Source of the DNA: Peptoniphilus_A sp050943655
GTDB taxonomy: Bacteria; Bacillota; Clostridia; Tissierellales; Peptoniphilaceae
Reading direction: 5' to 3'
DNA length: 64,000 nt
Assembly: GCF_050943655.1 (NCBI RefSeq)
Contig: NZ_JBMNPQ010000003.1
Location: forward strand, 1 to 64,000
The stretch's first letter is position 1, and each line of letters starts with the position of its first letter. The notes beneath the pieces are model-generated. The model was not told the DNA's origin. It did not search any database and worked only from the letters and a program-made list of their open reading frames with translations. Of the stretch, positions 33,237-42,916 are shown in pieces. Made by a program: the position numbers and the translations under genes.

Positions 33237-35849
33237 TTATAATAATTCTTCAAGTTTATTTAGAGCATCATTAACTTTACTTAAATCTTTACCGCCAGCA
33301 GTAGCCATGTCGTTTCTACCACCACCGCCGCCTCCAGCGACTTTTGCAATTTCTTTTATAAGTTTACCTGCAAAAATATTTTTTTCGACTAAATCTTTAG
33401 AAACTGCACATACAAAATTAAGTTTATCTTCGTTTACTGTTGCAAATAATACTACAACTGAACCGACTTTGTCGCGAACTTCATCAGCTAGGTCTCTTAA
33501 TGTGTTGACATCAACGCCTTCGAATTTTTTGACGATGTATTTTACACCATTTTTTTCTTTAACATCTTCCATAATTTCTGATACTTGATCTTTTGCCATG
33601 GAGTGTTCAAGTCTTGTAATTTCTTTATTAGCTTCTTTAAGTTCTTTTATTGTGTTCTTAACTTTTGCCAAGATGTCTTCTCTATTTGCCTTTAAGTTAT
33701 CTGCAATATTATCTTGGACTTTATCGAGATTATTTAAATAATTATAAACTTCTGGTCCTGTAATTGCTTCGATTCTTCTGATACCGCTACTGATTCCGCC
33801 TTCTGATAATATTTTAAACATTGATATTTCAGAAGTATTTGAAACGTGAGTACCGCCACAAAGCTCGCTAGAGAAGTCTCCCATTGTTACAACTCTTACT
33901 TCGTCAGAGTACTTGCTTTCGAAAAGTCCAATTGCACCCATTTCTTTTGCTTTATCAAGGCTTGTAATAGTTGTGTTAACAGGAAGTGCTTCAAATATTT
34001 TTTCATTTACAATTTTTTCTACTTCTTTAAGTTCTTCTGGGCTAACTTGTTTAAAGTGAGTAAAGTCAAATCTCATTCGTTTGTCCATTACAAGTGAACC
34101 TGCTTGGTTTACATGACTTCCTAGAACTTCTTTTAATGATTTGTGAAGCAAGTGAGTTACAGAGTGATTTCTTCTGATGTTGTTTCTTCTCTTAACATCA
34201 ATTTTTGCATCTACTTCTTCTTTTTTAACATCACCATCAACTACTTCGCAGATGTGAATGTGAAGACCACTCTTAGTCTTTTGAGTATCAACTACTCTTA
34301 TTTCAAATCCAGGTCCTGTTATTATTCCAGTGTCTCCAATTTGTCCACCACTTTCTGCATAGAATGAAGTTTTGTCGAGTACTAGAATAATTTTTTCGCC
34401 TTTTCCTGCACTTTCTACTTCTTCGCCGTCTTTAATAATTTTTATTATTTTTGCAGAAGCTTCATTTTCTTCGTAACCAACAAATTCGCTTTCAAGTCCT
34501 TCAAAGATGCTCTCATCTTTTTGACTTGACCAGCCAACATTTGAATCATCACGCGCATTTCTTGCCCTTTCTTTTTGCAAGTTCATCTCGTGATTAAATC
34601 CGTCTATATCAACCTTAAATTCTTTTTCGTGTAAGATTTCTTGTGTGAGGTCAATTGGGAATCCAAATGTGTCATATAATTTAAAAGCTTCTTCTCCTGA
34701 AAGAATTTTTGCTTTTTTATTTCTCAACTCTTCAATCTTTTCATTTAGTCTTACAAGACCCTGTTCAATAGTTTCAAGGAATTTTTCTTCCTCTCTTCTA
34801 ATTGTATCTTTAATGAATTCTCTATTTTCTATAAGTTCTGTGTACTCACTACCCCAAGAGTCAATTACAAGATCTGCCACTTCAGATAAGAATGCTCTTT
34901 TAATTCCAAGCTTTCTACCATGTCTTGCAGCACGTCTTATAAATCTTCTAAGAACATAGCCTCTTCCTTCGTTTGAAGGAACTATAGAGTCAGAAATCAT
35001 AAAAGTCATAGATCTTATGTGGTCTGTAATAACTCTAAATGAAACGTCAAAGTCTTCATTTTTTCCATATTCAATGCCACAAATATCGCTAATTTTCTTT
35101 ATGATGTCTTTAATTGCATCAATTTCAAAAATATTATCTGTCTCTTGAAGAACTGTTGCAATTCTCTCAAGACCCATACCAGTATCTATGTTTGGATGAG
35201 ATAGTGGGTGGTAAGTTCCCTCTTTATCTTTGTCGAACTGAGTAAATACAAGGTTCCAAACTTCTATAAATCTGTCGCCTTCTCCACCAGGTCTTTCATC
35301 TTCGCTGCCGTGTTCTAGACCTCTATCTACATAAATTTCTGAGCAAGGTCCACTTGGTCCAACTTCAAGTTCCCAGAAGTTATCTTCTTTTCCAAGTCTA
35401 ATTATTTTTTCTTCAGGAACGCCTATAACATCTTTCCAAATATTGTAAGCTTCGTCGTCTTCATAATAAACTGTTACCCAAAGATCTTCTGCTGGTATTT
35501 CTAAGTTTACTGTCAAAAATTCCCAAGCCCATGGGATGATTTCATGTTTAAAATAATCACCAAATGAGAAGTTTCCTAGCATTTCAAAAAAAGTTGCGTG
35601 TCTATCTGTTATACCAACATTGTCTATATCTCCAGTTCTGATACATTTTTGGCATGTTGTAACTCTCTTTGATGGAGGAGTTGCTTCTCCTGTAAAATAT
35701 TTTTTCATTGGCGCCATTCCTGCACCTATTAATAAAAGTGAATCATCATCCTTTGGTACCAAGGAAAAACTTGGCAAAATTAGATGTCCCTTTGATTCAA
35801 AAAATTTTAAATATTCGCTTCTTATCTCATGTAATCCTAAAAATTTCAT
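33237..35849 (-). CDS. alaS: Alanyl-tRNA synthetase
   Basis: Charges tRNA-Ala. Class II core (HEIRSEYLKFFESKGH, RHATFFEMLGNFSFGDYFK, GVGLERIATVLQ-like), the tRNA-binding region, an editing domain with HSVTHLLHKSL and CGGTHV, and a glycine-rich C-terminal domain (GGGGGRNDMATAGGKD). The ATG at 35849 has GAGGTGCGAG directly upstream. An ATG at 35879 lies inside a hairpin and would add ten non-family residues. Product 870 residues. Confidence 0.98.
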   Translation of the reverse strand: MKFLGLHEIRSEYLKFFESKGHLILPSFSLVPKDDDSLLLIGAGMAPMKKYFTGEATPPSKRVTTCQKCIRTGDIDNVGITDRHATFFEMLGNFSFGDYFKHEIIPWAWEFLTVNLEIPAEDLWVTVYYEDDEAYNIWKDVIGVPEEKIIRLGKEDNFWELEVGPSGPCSEIYVDRGLEHGSEDERPGGEGDRFIEVWNLVFTQFDKDKEGTYHPLSHPNIDTGMGLERIATVLQETDNIFEIDAIKDIIKKISDICGIEYGKNEDFDVSFRVITDHIRSMTFMISDSIVPSNEGRGYVLRRFIRRAARHGRKLGIKRAFLSEVADLVIDSWGSEYTELIENREFIKDTIRREEEKFLETIEQGLVRLNEKIEELRNKKAKILSGEEAFKLYDTFGFPIDLTQEILHEKEFKVDIDGFNHEMNLQKERARNARDDSNVGWSSQKDESIFEGLESEFVGYEENEASAKIIKIIKDGEEVESAGKGEKIILVLDKTSFYAESGGQIGDTGIITGPGFEIRVVDTQKTKSGLHIHICEVVDGDVKKEEVDAKIDVKRRNNIRRNHSVTHLLHKSLKEVLGSHVNQAGSLVMDKRMRFDFTHFKQVSPEELKEVEKIVNEKIFEALPVNTTITSLDKAKEMGAIGLFESKYSDEVRVVTMGDFSSELCGGTHVSNTSEISMFKILSEGGISSGIRRIEAITGPEVYNYLNNLDKVQDNIADNLKANREDILAKVKNTIKELKEANKEITRLEHSMAKDQVSEIMEDVKEKNGVKYIVKKFEGVDVNTLRDLADEVRDKVGSVVVLFATVNEDKLNFVCAVSKDLVEKNIFAGKLIKEIAKVAGGGGGGRNDMATAGGKDLSKVNDALNKLEELL

Positions 35850-35863
35850 CTCGCACCTCGTTA

Positions 35864-35890
35864 TTAAAAAACCTCCCATTCCATGGGAGG
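35864..35890 (-). terminator. Hairpin with T-run in the alaS 5' region
   Basis: CCTCCCAT/ATGGGAGG followed by TTTTTT on the minus strand. It ends the suf-associated transcript but also lies within the first ~30 nt of RNA from the alaS promoter at 35901-35929. Confidence 0.8.
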
Positions 35891-35900
35891 AGCTATATTT

Positions 35901-35929
35901 ATTATAATTATTTCAATTAAAAAAGTCAA
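35901..35929 (-). promoter_or_regulatory. alaS promoter
   Basis: TTGACT (35924-35929) and TATAAT (35901-35906) with 17-nt spacing on the minus strand. The -35 overlaps the stop codon of the AI-2E family gene. Confidence 0.85.
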
Positions 35930-37209
35930 TTATCCTGCTTGCTAGCATACTTCATTTTAAAGAAGTCAATTAGTATTACTACTATTGAAACTACAGGAAC
36001 AGAAATTACCATTCCCCAAACTCCAAAGATTCCTCCACCAATAATTATTGAAATAAGAATTAAAAGTGGATTTAATCCTGTTGAGTTGCCAATAAGCTTT
36101 GGAGCAAGAATATTGTTTTCTGCCCACTGAATTAATACGAAAATAACTGTAACCCAAAAAGCTTTGGCAGGCGAATCCATAAATGCAAATAGCGCAGCTG
36201 GCAAATATCCAAGGAATGGCCCGATATATGGAATGATATCGGCAACACAAGTGATAAGACCAATTACTATTGCAAAATCAACTCTTAAGATGAGTAGATA
36301 TATCATTGTAGCCACACCAACAAATATAGCAAGAAGAAGTCTTCCGCGAATAAATTGTTGAAGTGAAGTGTTTATTCTTGAGCCTAAATAATATATGTCA
36401 TCTCTGTGTTTATTGGGAATAAATTTTTTAAATTTTAAAGTGAAATTTTCTTTGTCTACTGAAAAATAGAAAGAGAAAATTAATATTAAAACAATTCTAA
36501 CTGCATTTGAAAGCAGTGAATAAATTTTTGTAGCAACATTTCTAAGAGAGTCCACTGCAGACTTTTGAAGCGAACCAATAACTTCATTAACTGTACTATT
36601 TATAGAACTTATTATTCTCGTTATAGGATCAGCGCCACCTGCTGCTTTTACACTGCTCTTTCCTCCGTAAAAACTAAAGGCATCTTCTGGCATTTTTATA
36701 TTTAACTTGTCGAAGACGCTGACTAAAAAGCTATTTGCATTAGTCGTCATATCATCAATGATTGAAGGAATTCTAGAAAGCAAGTTGCTAAATTCTTGAA
36801 TTGTTTTAGGTATTACTGAAAATATTAATATTCCAAATAGAAGCACTACTGAAATATAAACTATAATTACGCCAAATTTTCTCTGAATACCCTTCCGTTC
36901 TAAAAAGTTAACTAATGGATCGATTATATACGCAAAGATTATGGCTATAATAACTGACGATAGCGTATAGCCAAGTATTCTGTATTTAGCAAAAATTATT
37001 TTTATTAAATAAATACCAAGAATTACAAAGAATAATTTTGCAACTCTACTAAGATCCAACTTAATTCTTTTATCTGGCTCAATATATCTGTTTCCAATGT
37101 TTACTAAATAATAAATCGCCAGGAACATTAAAAAGATTGCAAGGACAATTATTGCATAGGTTACAAATCTTGCAGTATTGGTATTTGCTGCAAATTTATC
37201 TAACATCAT
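35926..37209 (-). CDS. AI-2E/PerM family membrane transporter
   Basis: A 427-residue protein with about eight hydrophobic segments. PerM/AI-2E features include IVIGLITCVADIIPYIGPFLG and the late GLNPLLILISIIIGGGIFGVWG followed by VVSIVVILIDFF. A long soluble loop lies at ~130-220. Substrates vary in this family (some are Na+/H+ antiporters, one exports AI-2), so none is assigned. It begins 5 nt after nifS and closes the suf-rrf2-nifS run. Confidence 0.88.
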   Translation of the reverse strand: MMLDKFAANTNTARFVTYAIIVLAIFLMFLAIYYLVNIGNRYIEPDKRIKLDLSRVAKLFFVILGIYLIKIIFAKYRILGYTLSSVIIAIIFAYIIDPLVNFLERKGIQRKFGVIIVYISVVLLFGILIFSVIPKTIQEFSNLLSRIPSIIDDMTTNANSFLVSVFDKLNIKMPEDAFSFYGGKSSVKAAGGADPITRIISSINSTVNEVIGSLQKSAVDSLRNVATKIYSLLSNAVRIVLILIFSFYFSVDKENFTLKFKKFIPNKHRDDIYYLGSRINTSLQQFIRGRLLLAIFVGVATMIYLLILRVDFAIVIGLITCVADIIPYIGPFLGYLPAALFAFMDSPAKAFWVTVIFVLIQWAENNILAPKLIGNSTGLNPLLILISIIIGGGIFGVWGMVISVPVVSIVVILIDFFKMKYASKQDN

Positions 37210-37214
37210 ATCAC

Positions 37215-38339
37215 CTAATAGCTAAATTTTTTAATTCCATCTTTTAACTTATCAACTACAAAGTCACACTCTTCTTTTGTGTTGTCACTGTTTAGAGAAA
37301 TTCTTATTGTTGATAAAGATAGATCTTTGTCCCTTCCTATTGCAGATAAAACATAGGAGGGCTCAATACTTCCTGCAGCACAGGCTGAACCTTGTGAGAC
37401 GCAAATATCAAACATATCCAAGTATTGGACGAGTGTCTGAGGTTTTAGATTTTCTATGGAAATATTAATATTTCCTGGAAGTCTTTTATCTCTTGGTCCA
37501 TTTAATAATACTTTATCAATTTTTAATAATTTTTCCAACATATAATTTCTAAGATTTTCTGTGTACTCAGTATTTTTTTCTAAATTATTGTATGCATCTT
37601 CTACTGCTTTTGCAAGCCCAACTATATAAGCGACGTTTTCTGTTGAGGCTCTCATGTCTCTTTCTTGCGATCCACCATTTATAAAAGAATTTATCTTAGT
37701 GCCGTCTTTAATGTATAAAATTCCAACGCCCTTTGGCGCGCCAATTTTATGACCAGACATTGACCACATATCAATATTTTTATTAGATAAATCTATGTCA
37801 ATATTTCCAAAAGCTTGAACGGCATCTGTGTGAAACAAAACTCCATGTTCTTTACAAATTTCTGCAATTTCTTCAATTGGTTCTATTGTGCCAATTTCGT
37901 TGTTGGCGCTCATTATGGAAACAAGATTCGTCTTGTCGTCAATCTTTTCTCTAAGTTCATCAAGGTCTACAAAACCATATCGATCTACGTCTAATAAATC
38001 TATTTTGTGTCCCTTTTTCTCTAAGTATTTAAGAGAATTTAAAACAGCTGGGTGTTCTATCTTTGATGATATTATGTGGTTTATCTCACCCTCTTTTAAA
38101 GTCTCTTTAATAGCCCAATTGTCTGCTTCTGATCCAGATGATGTAAAATAAATTTCACTTGGTGCTACATTTAAAATATTTGCAATTTTTATTCTTGAAT
38201 TTTCTATAGCTGCTCTTGATTTCTGACCAAGAGAATAGATGCTTGACGCATTTCCATAAAAATCTGTAAAATACGGCATCATTTCTCTTAGCACAGAATC
38301 TTTAATTTTTGTTGTGGCAGCATTATCCATATATATCAT
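37215..38339 (-). CDS. Cysteine desulfurase, NifS/IscS type
   Basis: PLP enzyme taking sulfur from cysteine. MIYMDNAATTKIKDSVL at the N terminus, FHTDAVQAFG, the PLP lysine in MWSMSGHKIGAPKGVGIL and the active-site Cys in CVSQGSACAAGSIEPS. This is class I (long mobile Cys loop), unlike the SufS also present. It may serve tRNA thiolation or Fe-S assembly. It follows the Rrf2 gene by 7 nt. Confidence 0.94.
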   Translation of the reverse strand: MIYMDNAATTKIKDSVLREMMPYFTDFYGNASSIYSLGQKSRAAIENSRIKIANILNVAPSEIYFTSSGSEADNWAIKETLKEGEINHIISSKIEHPAVLNSLKYLEKKGHKIDLLDVDRYGFVDLDELREKIDDKTNLVSIMSANNEIGTIEPIEEIAEICKEHGVLFHTDAVQAFGNIDIDLSNKNIDMWSMSGHKIGAPKGVGILYIKDGTKINSFINGGSQERDMRASTENVAYIVGLAKAVEDAYNNLEKNTEYTENLRNYMLEKLLKIDKVLLNGPRDKRLPGNINISIENLKPQTLVQYLDMFDICVSQGSACAAGSIEPSYVLSAIGRDKDLSLSTIRISLNSDNTKEECDFVVDKLKDGIKKFSY

Positions 38340-38346
38340 AAAGGCC

Positions 38347-38742
38347 TCACATATCTGCCAATGTCATTTGGTCCATTACATCTTCAATTTGATTTTGTAA
38401 TTTGTATAAAATATCTCTTGTTGCACAGCCCTCTAGCTTGTCACAATTTGCATTTTTGCCTGAATCACAACAAGATAGCGAAATGTCTCCTTCCAGTGCA
38501 TTTATAATTTCACCAATGGGAATATCCTTTGGCTCTCTTGCCAAAATATATCCGCCACCTGCACCTCTTATTGACTCAACAAGACCATGTTTTTTTAGTA
38601 GTGAAAATAACTGCTCCAAGTAGGACTCTGAAAGATTTTCATCTTTAGCTATATCCTTCAAAGATATTGGACCCTTACCCATGTTCTCTTTTAAATTATA
38701 CATGGCCATTAAACCATATCTTCCTTTAGTTGAAAGTTTCAT
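38347..38742 (-). CDS. Rrf2 family (IscR-like) transcriptional regulator
   Basis: A winged-helix regulator of 131 residues: MKLSTKGRYGLMAMYNL, LSESYLEQLFSLLKKHGLVES and RGAGGGYILA. Cys residues (LSCCDSGKNANCDKLEGC) stand where IscR binds its [2Fe-2S] cluster, so it probably senses Fe-S status. Its position in the suf operon suggests autoregulation. No operator could be assigned with confidence. Confidence 0.92.
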   Translation of the reverse strand: MKLSTKGRYGLMAMYNLKENMGKGPISLKDIAKDENLSESYLEQLFSLLKKHGLVESIRGAGGGYILAREPKDIPIGEIINALEGDISLSCCDSGKNANCDKLEGCATRDILYKLQNQIEDVMDQMTLADM

Positions 38743-38750
38743 ATTTCACC

Positions 38751-39206
38751 TCAATTAGGATTAAATGATCCCTCTGTCTTATTATTTACTAAAATATCCT
38801 TAAGTGTGTACCATGAAAGTACTGCACATTTTACTCTGGCAGGTAAATTTTTAATATTTTCAAAAGCAATTGCATCTTCAAGATCTTCTAGTTCGTCTTC
38901 ATCTGTGATTTCGCCCTTAACCATTGCAATAAATTTATCTGCAAGCTCTATTGCTTCTTCTACACTTATCCCCTTAACAATATCGCACATAATAGAAGTT
39001 GAAGCTTGTGAAATCGCACAGCCATGTCCTGTGTAGGAGATATCTTTTATTATTCCATCTTCTACATCAAGCTGAAGTGTAATTTCGTCGCCACAGCTTG
39101 GATTGTGTCCAAGTTCTTTGTGAGTGTAGTGCTCTAAGTCTCTTCTATTATTTTTGTTTCTTGAGTGCTCCAATATTAATTCTGTATAAATATTTTCAAG
39201 ATTCAA
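38751..39206 (-). CDS. sufU: SufU, sulfurtransferase partner of SufS
   Basis: A zinc-dependent IscU-like protein that receives persulfide from SufS. The zinc ligands are visible in HNPSCGDEI, GHGCAIS and RVKCAVLSW. The 18-20-residue insertion region between the second and third Cys (ITDEDELEDLEDA) is the SufU type. Length 151. It overlaps sufS by 11 nt. Confidence 0.95.
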   Translation of the reverse strand: MNLENIYTELILEHSRNKNNRRDLEHYTHKELGHNPSCGDEITLQLDVEDGIIKDISYTGHGCAISQASTSIMCDIVKGISVEEAIELADKFIAMVKGEITDEDELEDLEDAIAFENIKNLPARVKCAVLSWYTLKDILVNNKTEGSFNPN

Positions 39207-40437
39207 TTCCTAGTAGCCTCCTTACATCTTCAAGATGTTCAACAAAATAGTCAATTTCTTCTATTGTATTGTAAACGGCAAAACTTGCTCTGCATGAGAA
39301 GTTTGAACCTAAAAATCTGTGAAGTGGTTGCGCACAGTGGTGTCCTGATCTAATTGCTATTCCATAAGTGTCTAAAATTGATGCAACATCATGTGGATGA
39401 GCTTCTTTAAAGTTAAAGGAAATAACTGGCGCTCTGTTTTTGTTTGATGTTGTATAAACTTCTAGATAATCAAGTTTTTTAAGTTTATCATAAGCATAAT
39501 CAGTTAGATATTTCTCATACTCATCAATTCTATCCATGCCGATTCTTTCGATATAGTCGATTGCTGCTGCAAGGTTTACTGCACCTTCAACATTTGCAGT
39601 TCCTGCTTCAAACCTTTGTGGTGATGGAAGATAAGTTGTCTTGTCTTCGTAAACATATTCAATCATGTCTCCACCAGATAGGAATGGCTCCATTGAATTT
39701 AATAAGTCTTCTCTACCATATAATATGCCAATTCCCATTGCAGAATACATCTTGTGTCCTGAGAATACTAAAAAGTCTATGTCTAGTTTAGAAACATCTA
39801 CTTTTTTGTGAGGAACAAGCTGTGCACCATCTAGGATGATTTTTGCATCTGAGTTTTCTCTTGTGTATTTAAATATTTTATCTAAGTCGGGCATTGTTCC
39901 AACGACATTTGATGCACCTGTAAGCGATAAAATTTTTGTGTTTTTGCCAATTTTTTCTTCTACTTCAGAAAATGGAATTTGCATATCTTCATCTACATAA
40001 AGATATTTTAACTTTGCTCCAGTTTTTTCGGCAACTCTTTGCCATGGAACTAAGTTTGAATGGTGCTCCATTATTGAAATTACAATTTCGTCGCCTTCAG
40101 ATAAGTTGTTTAAAGCGTAGGAGTATGCAATTAAATTAAGTGCCTCAGTTGCATTTCTTAAAAATACAATCTCATTTGGAGATTTTGCACCAATGAATTT
40201 TCCAACTCTTGCTCTTGCTCCCTCATAAGCTTCAGTCGAAACCATTGCGAGATAGTGAGCTCCCCTGTGAGGGTTGCCGTTTTCAGTTTCGTAGAAGTTT
40301 TGGATATTGTCTAAAACTTCCTTAGGCTTTTGAGTTGTTGCACCATTGTCTAGATATATTATATCTTTTCCATTTGGCTTTAAGTTTAAGAAGGGATATT
40401 CTCTTCTAATGTCTTCTATTTCTTTTTTACTAAACAT
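39196..40437 (-). CDS. sufS: Cysteine desulfurase SufS
   Basis: Class II PLP desulfurase: IIYLDNGATTQKPKEV, RNATEALNLIAYS, SIMEHHSNLVPWQ, the PLP lysine in VFSGHKMYSAMGIGILYG, and the Cys in IRSGHHCAQPLHRFLG. The ATG at 40437 has GAGGGTGG 5 nt upstream. The in-frame GTG three codons earlier is the less likely start. It overlaps the sufD stop by 8 nt and hands sulfur to the adjacent SufU. Confidence 0.96.
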   Translation of the reverse strand: MFSKKEIEDIRREYPFLNLKPNGKDIIYLDNGATTQKPKEVLDNIQNFYETENGNPHRGAHYLAMVSTEAYEGARARVGKFIGAKSPNEIVFLRNATEALNLIAYSYALNNLSEGDEIVISIMEHHSNLVPWQRVAEKTGAKLKYLYVDEDMQIPFSEVEEKIGKNTKILSLTGASNVVGTMPDLDKIFKYTRENSDAKIILDGAQLVPHKKVDVSKLDIDFLVFSGHKMYSAMGIGILYGREDLLNSMEPFLSGGDMIEYVYEDKTTYLPSPQRFEAGTANVEGAVNLAAAIDYIERIGMDRIDEYEKYLTDYAYDKLKKLDYLEVYTTSNKNRAPVISFNFKEAHPHDVASILDTYGIAIRSGHHCAQPLHRFLGSNFSCRASFAVYNTIEEIDYFVEHLEDVRRLLGIES

Positions 40438-41494
40438 GAAGTCCACCCTCTTTAATAATTTTTCTAACTGACTTCCAAACTTTTTCTTCTAATTTTTCGT
40501 CATTTATCATATCAATTGCTGTTGAGAATTTAGATTCGATAATTAGTGCCTCTGCACTCTCTAAACTAATTCCTCTTGTCATTAGATAAAATATTTGGTC
40601 CATATCAAGCTTACCAGCACTTGATGCGTGGTTACCAACTACATCATCTTCGTGAGCAAGCATTAGAGGAACTGATGTTGAATGCACTGTATCATCAAGT
40701 AGTATAGTGTATTCTTCTTCTGATCCAACAGCTCCACAAGCTCCTTCAATAAACTGCAAGTTTGATTTTAAATTCTTAACTGATTTATCTTTAAGTGCTC
40801 CATTTACATAAATATCTGAAAGAGTCTTTTCTCCACGATGAATCATGTCGTAGTTAATGTTTATATATTCATCTTTTTGGCCAAAGTAGATTGAGTTAAT
40901 ATTTCCCTTTGCACCTTCTCCAATTAATTCACATTTGCAATTTGCATATAATTTTCCTGAACCAACTTCATATTGATGAACATTAACTTCGGCATTATCT
41001 TTTGCATAAACTCCAATTGACTCAAGGACCATTGTGTTTAGTGAATCTCTTTGGATGATAAAAATTTCAACACTTGAATTTTCTTCAGCTAAAATTCTAA
41101 TCACACTGTTTCTAAACATGTCCTTCTTGCCACTTGATGTGTAATCAAGTACAAGTCTTAATTTAGAATTTTTTCCTGCAACTATATCGTGCAGATCAGA
41201 TAAATTATCATAATCTTCATCAAGTTCAAAAAGTGTAAGTCCAAAATCCTTGTCCTCGCCATCTCCTGCTTCGTATGAATTATAATAATTTAAAAATTCT
41301 CTATTTAAATCTAAAGCTTCCTTGCTAATTCCGTATTTTATTTCGTCAAATTCTTTTAATTCTAAAAAATTGTCATTGCCCTTAATTTTAAAATCTTTTT
41401 TCTCAAAATTTGGAATCTCGATTTCTGTATCATTTACTTTTAAAAAGTTAAAAGTTTTAAAGGCAATTTCATTTCCTATAATACTAGATCTCAT
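40430..41494 (-). CDS. sufD: SufD scaffold subunit
   Basis: SufB paralogue in the SufBCD scaffold. The C-terminal beta-helix has DDTVHSTSVPLMLAHEDDVVGNHASSAGKLDMDQIFYLMTRG (key residues between 40590 and 40720 on the minus strand), diagnostic of SufB/SufD. The N-terminal ~120 residues are poorly conserved. Length 354. Nine nt after sufB. Confidence 0.92.
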   Translation of the reverse strand: MRSSIIGNEIAFKTFNFLKVNDTEIEIPNFEKKDFKIKGNDNFLELKEFDEIKYGISKEALDLNREFLNYYNSYEAGDGEDKDFGLTLFELDEDYDNLSDLHDIVAGKNSKLRLVLDYTSSGKKDMFRNSVIRILAEENSSVEIFIIQRDSLNTMVLESIGVYAKDNAEVNVHQYEVGSGKLYANCKCELIGEGAKGNINSIYFGQKDEYININYDMIHRGEKTLSDIYVNGALKDKSVKNLKSNLQFIEGACGAVGSEEEYTILLDDTVHSTSVPLMLAHEDDVVGNHASSAGKLDMDQIFYLMTRGISLESAEALIIESKFSTAIDMINDEKLEEKVWKSVRKIIKEGGLHV

Positions 41495-41503
41495 CTTATC
41501 TCC

Positions 41504-42916
41504 TTACCCTATTGAACCTACAAGTTCCAAATTGATTAAGTTATTCATCTCAACTGCATATTCTAGTGGAAGCTCTTTGGCAATTGGCTCTGCAAATCCA
41601 CGCACTACCATTTGCTTAGCTTCTTCTTCAGAAATACCGCGAGTCATCAAATAAAATATTACAGAGTCGCTGATACGTCCGATTTTTGCCTCATGTCCCA
41701 TATCAATATTGTTATTTTTGATATTGATTGATGGAATAGTGTCTGAACGAGACATAGAGTCAAGCATTAGCGATTCACAAGATGTGGAGTTTTTAGATCC
41801 ATAAGCATTTTCGTGTATGTCAACTAAACCTCTATAGATAGCTACACCGCCACCCTTAGAAATTGATTTTGTATAAATAGTTGATTTAGTGTGAGGTGCT
41901 GCGTGAACTACTTGTGCTCCCGTGTCAAGGTTTTGTCCCTCACCTGCAAAAGAAATTCCAGTAAATTCACTAGACGCATTCTCTCCAACTAAAATTGATG
42001 CTGGATAAAGCATGGATACTTTTGATCCAAAAGAACCAGAGACCCATTCGATTTTTCCGTTCTCTTCAACTATGGCTCTTTTTGTATTTAAGTTGTACAT
42101 ATTTCTTGACCAGTTTTCGATTGTTGAATATCTAAGTGTAGAGTTCTTTCCAACAAAAAGTTCAACTGCTCCTGCGTGTAAGTTTACTACATTGTATTTT
42201 GGTGCAGAGCAACCTTCGATGAAGTGGCAATATGCATCGTCTTCAACGATTATAAGTGTGTGCTCAAATTGTCCTGCTCCAGGCGCATTTAATCTGAAGT
42301 AAGATTGAAGAGGTATATCAACCTTTACTCCTTCTGGAACGTATACAAAAGATCCTCCAGACCAAACAGCGTAGTGTAATGCTGCGTATTTGTGAAGATT
42401 TGGTGTGATACATTTTTGGAAATATTTTTTGACAATTTCTGGATATTCATGTAGACCTGTTTCAAAGTCTGTATAAATTACACCTTGATCAAGCAAGTGC
42501 TTTTGGATGCTGTGATATACAACCTCAGAGTCATACTGTGCACCAACACCTGATAAAAGTGACTCTTTTTCTGCCTCAGGTATTCCAAGCTTATCAAATG
42601 TATCTCTAATTTCTTCAGGAACTTTATTCCAGTCATCAGAAAGATCGGCGTCCGGTCGAATGTATGTTGTTATTTCGTTTATATCAACTTCAGATAGGTC
42701 TGGTCCCCAAGTTGGATTTGATTTTTGGTTAAAGATTTCAAGTGCCTTTAATCTATATTCAAGCATCCACTCAGGTTCGTTCTTCTCAGCAGAGATTTGT
42801 CTTATTATATCTTCAGTAAGTCCCTTTTCAGTTTTGGATCTGTAAGTGAATTTATTTTTAATGTCATAAACTCCACGATCCATCTCTTCTACTTGAGTTT
42901 TCTCTTTTTTACTCAA
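41504..42916 (-). CDS. sufB: SufB scaffold subunit
   Basis: Builds the Fe-S cluster with SufC and SufD. Strongly conserved segments: TYIRPDADLSDDWNKVPEEI, VYHSIQKHLLDQGVIYTD, AVWSGGSFVYVPEGVKVDIP, HFIEGCSAPKYN, TSCESLMLD and GHEAKIGRISDS. Length 470. It directly abuts sufC. Confidence 0.98.
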   Translation of the reverse strand: MSKKEKTQVEEMDRGVYDIKNKFTYRSKTEKGLTEDIIRQISAEKNEPEWMLEYRLKALEIFNQKSNPTWGPDLSEVDINEITTYIRPDADLSDDWNKVPEEIRDTFDKLGIPEAEKESLLSGVGAQYDSEVVYHSIQKHLLDQGVIYTDFETGLHEYPEIVKKYFQKCITPNLHKYAALHYAVWSGGSFVYVPEGVKVDIPLQSYFRLNAPGAGQFEHTLIIVEDDAYCHFIEGCSAPKYNVVNLHAGAVELFVGKNSTLRYSTIENWSRNMYNLNTKRAIVEENGKIEWVSGSFGSKVSMLYPASILVGENASSEFTGISFAGEGQNLDTGAQVVHAAPHTKSTIYTKSISKGGGVAIYRGLVDIHENAYGSKNSTSCESLMLDSMSRSDTIPSINIKNNNIDMGHEAKIGRISDSVIFYLMTRGISEEEAKQMVVRGFAEPIAKELPLEYAVEMNNLINLELVGSIG

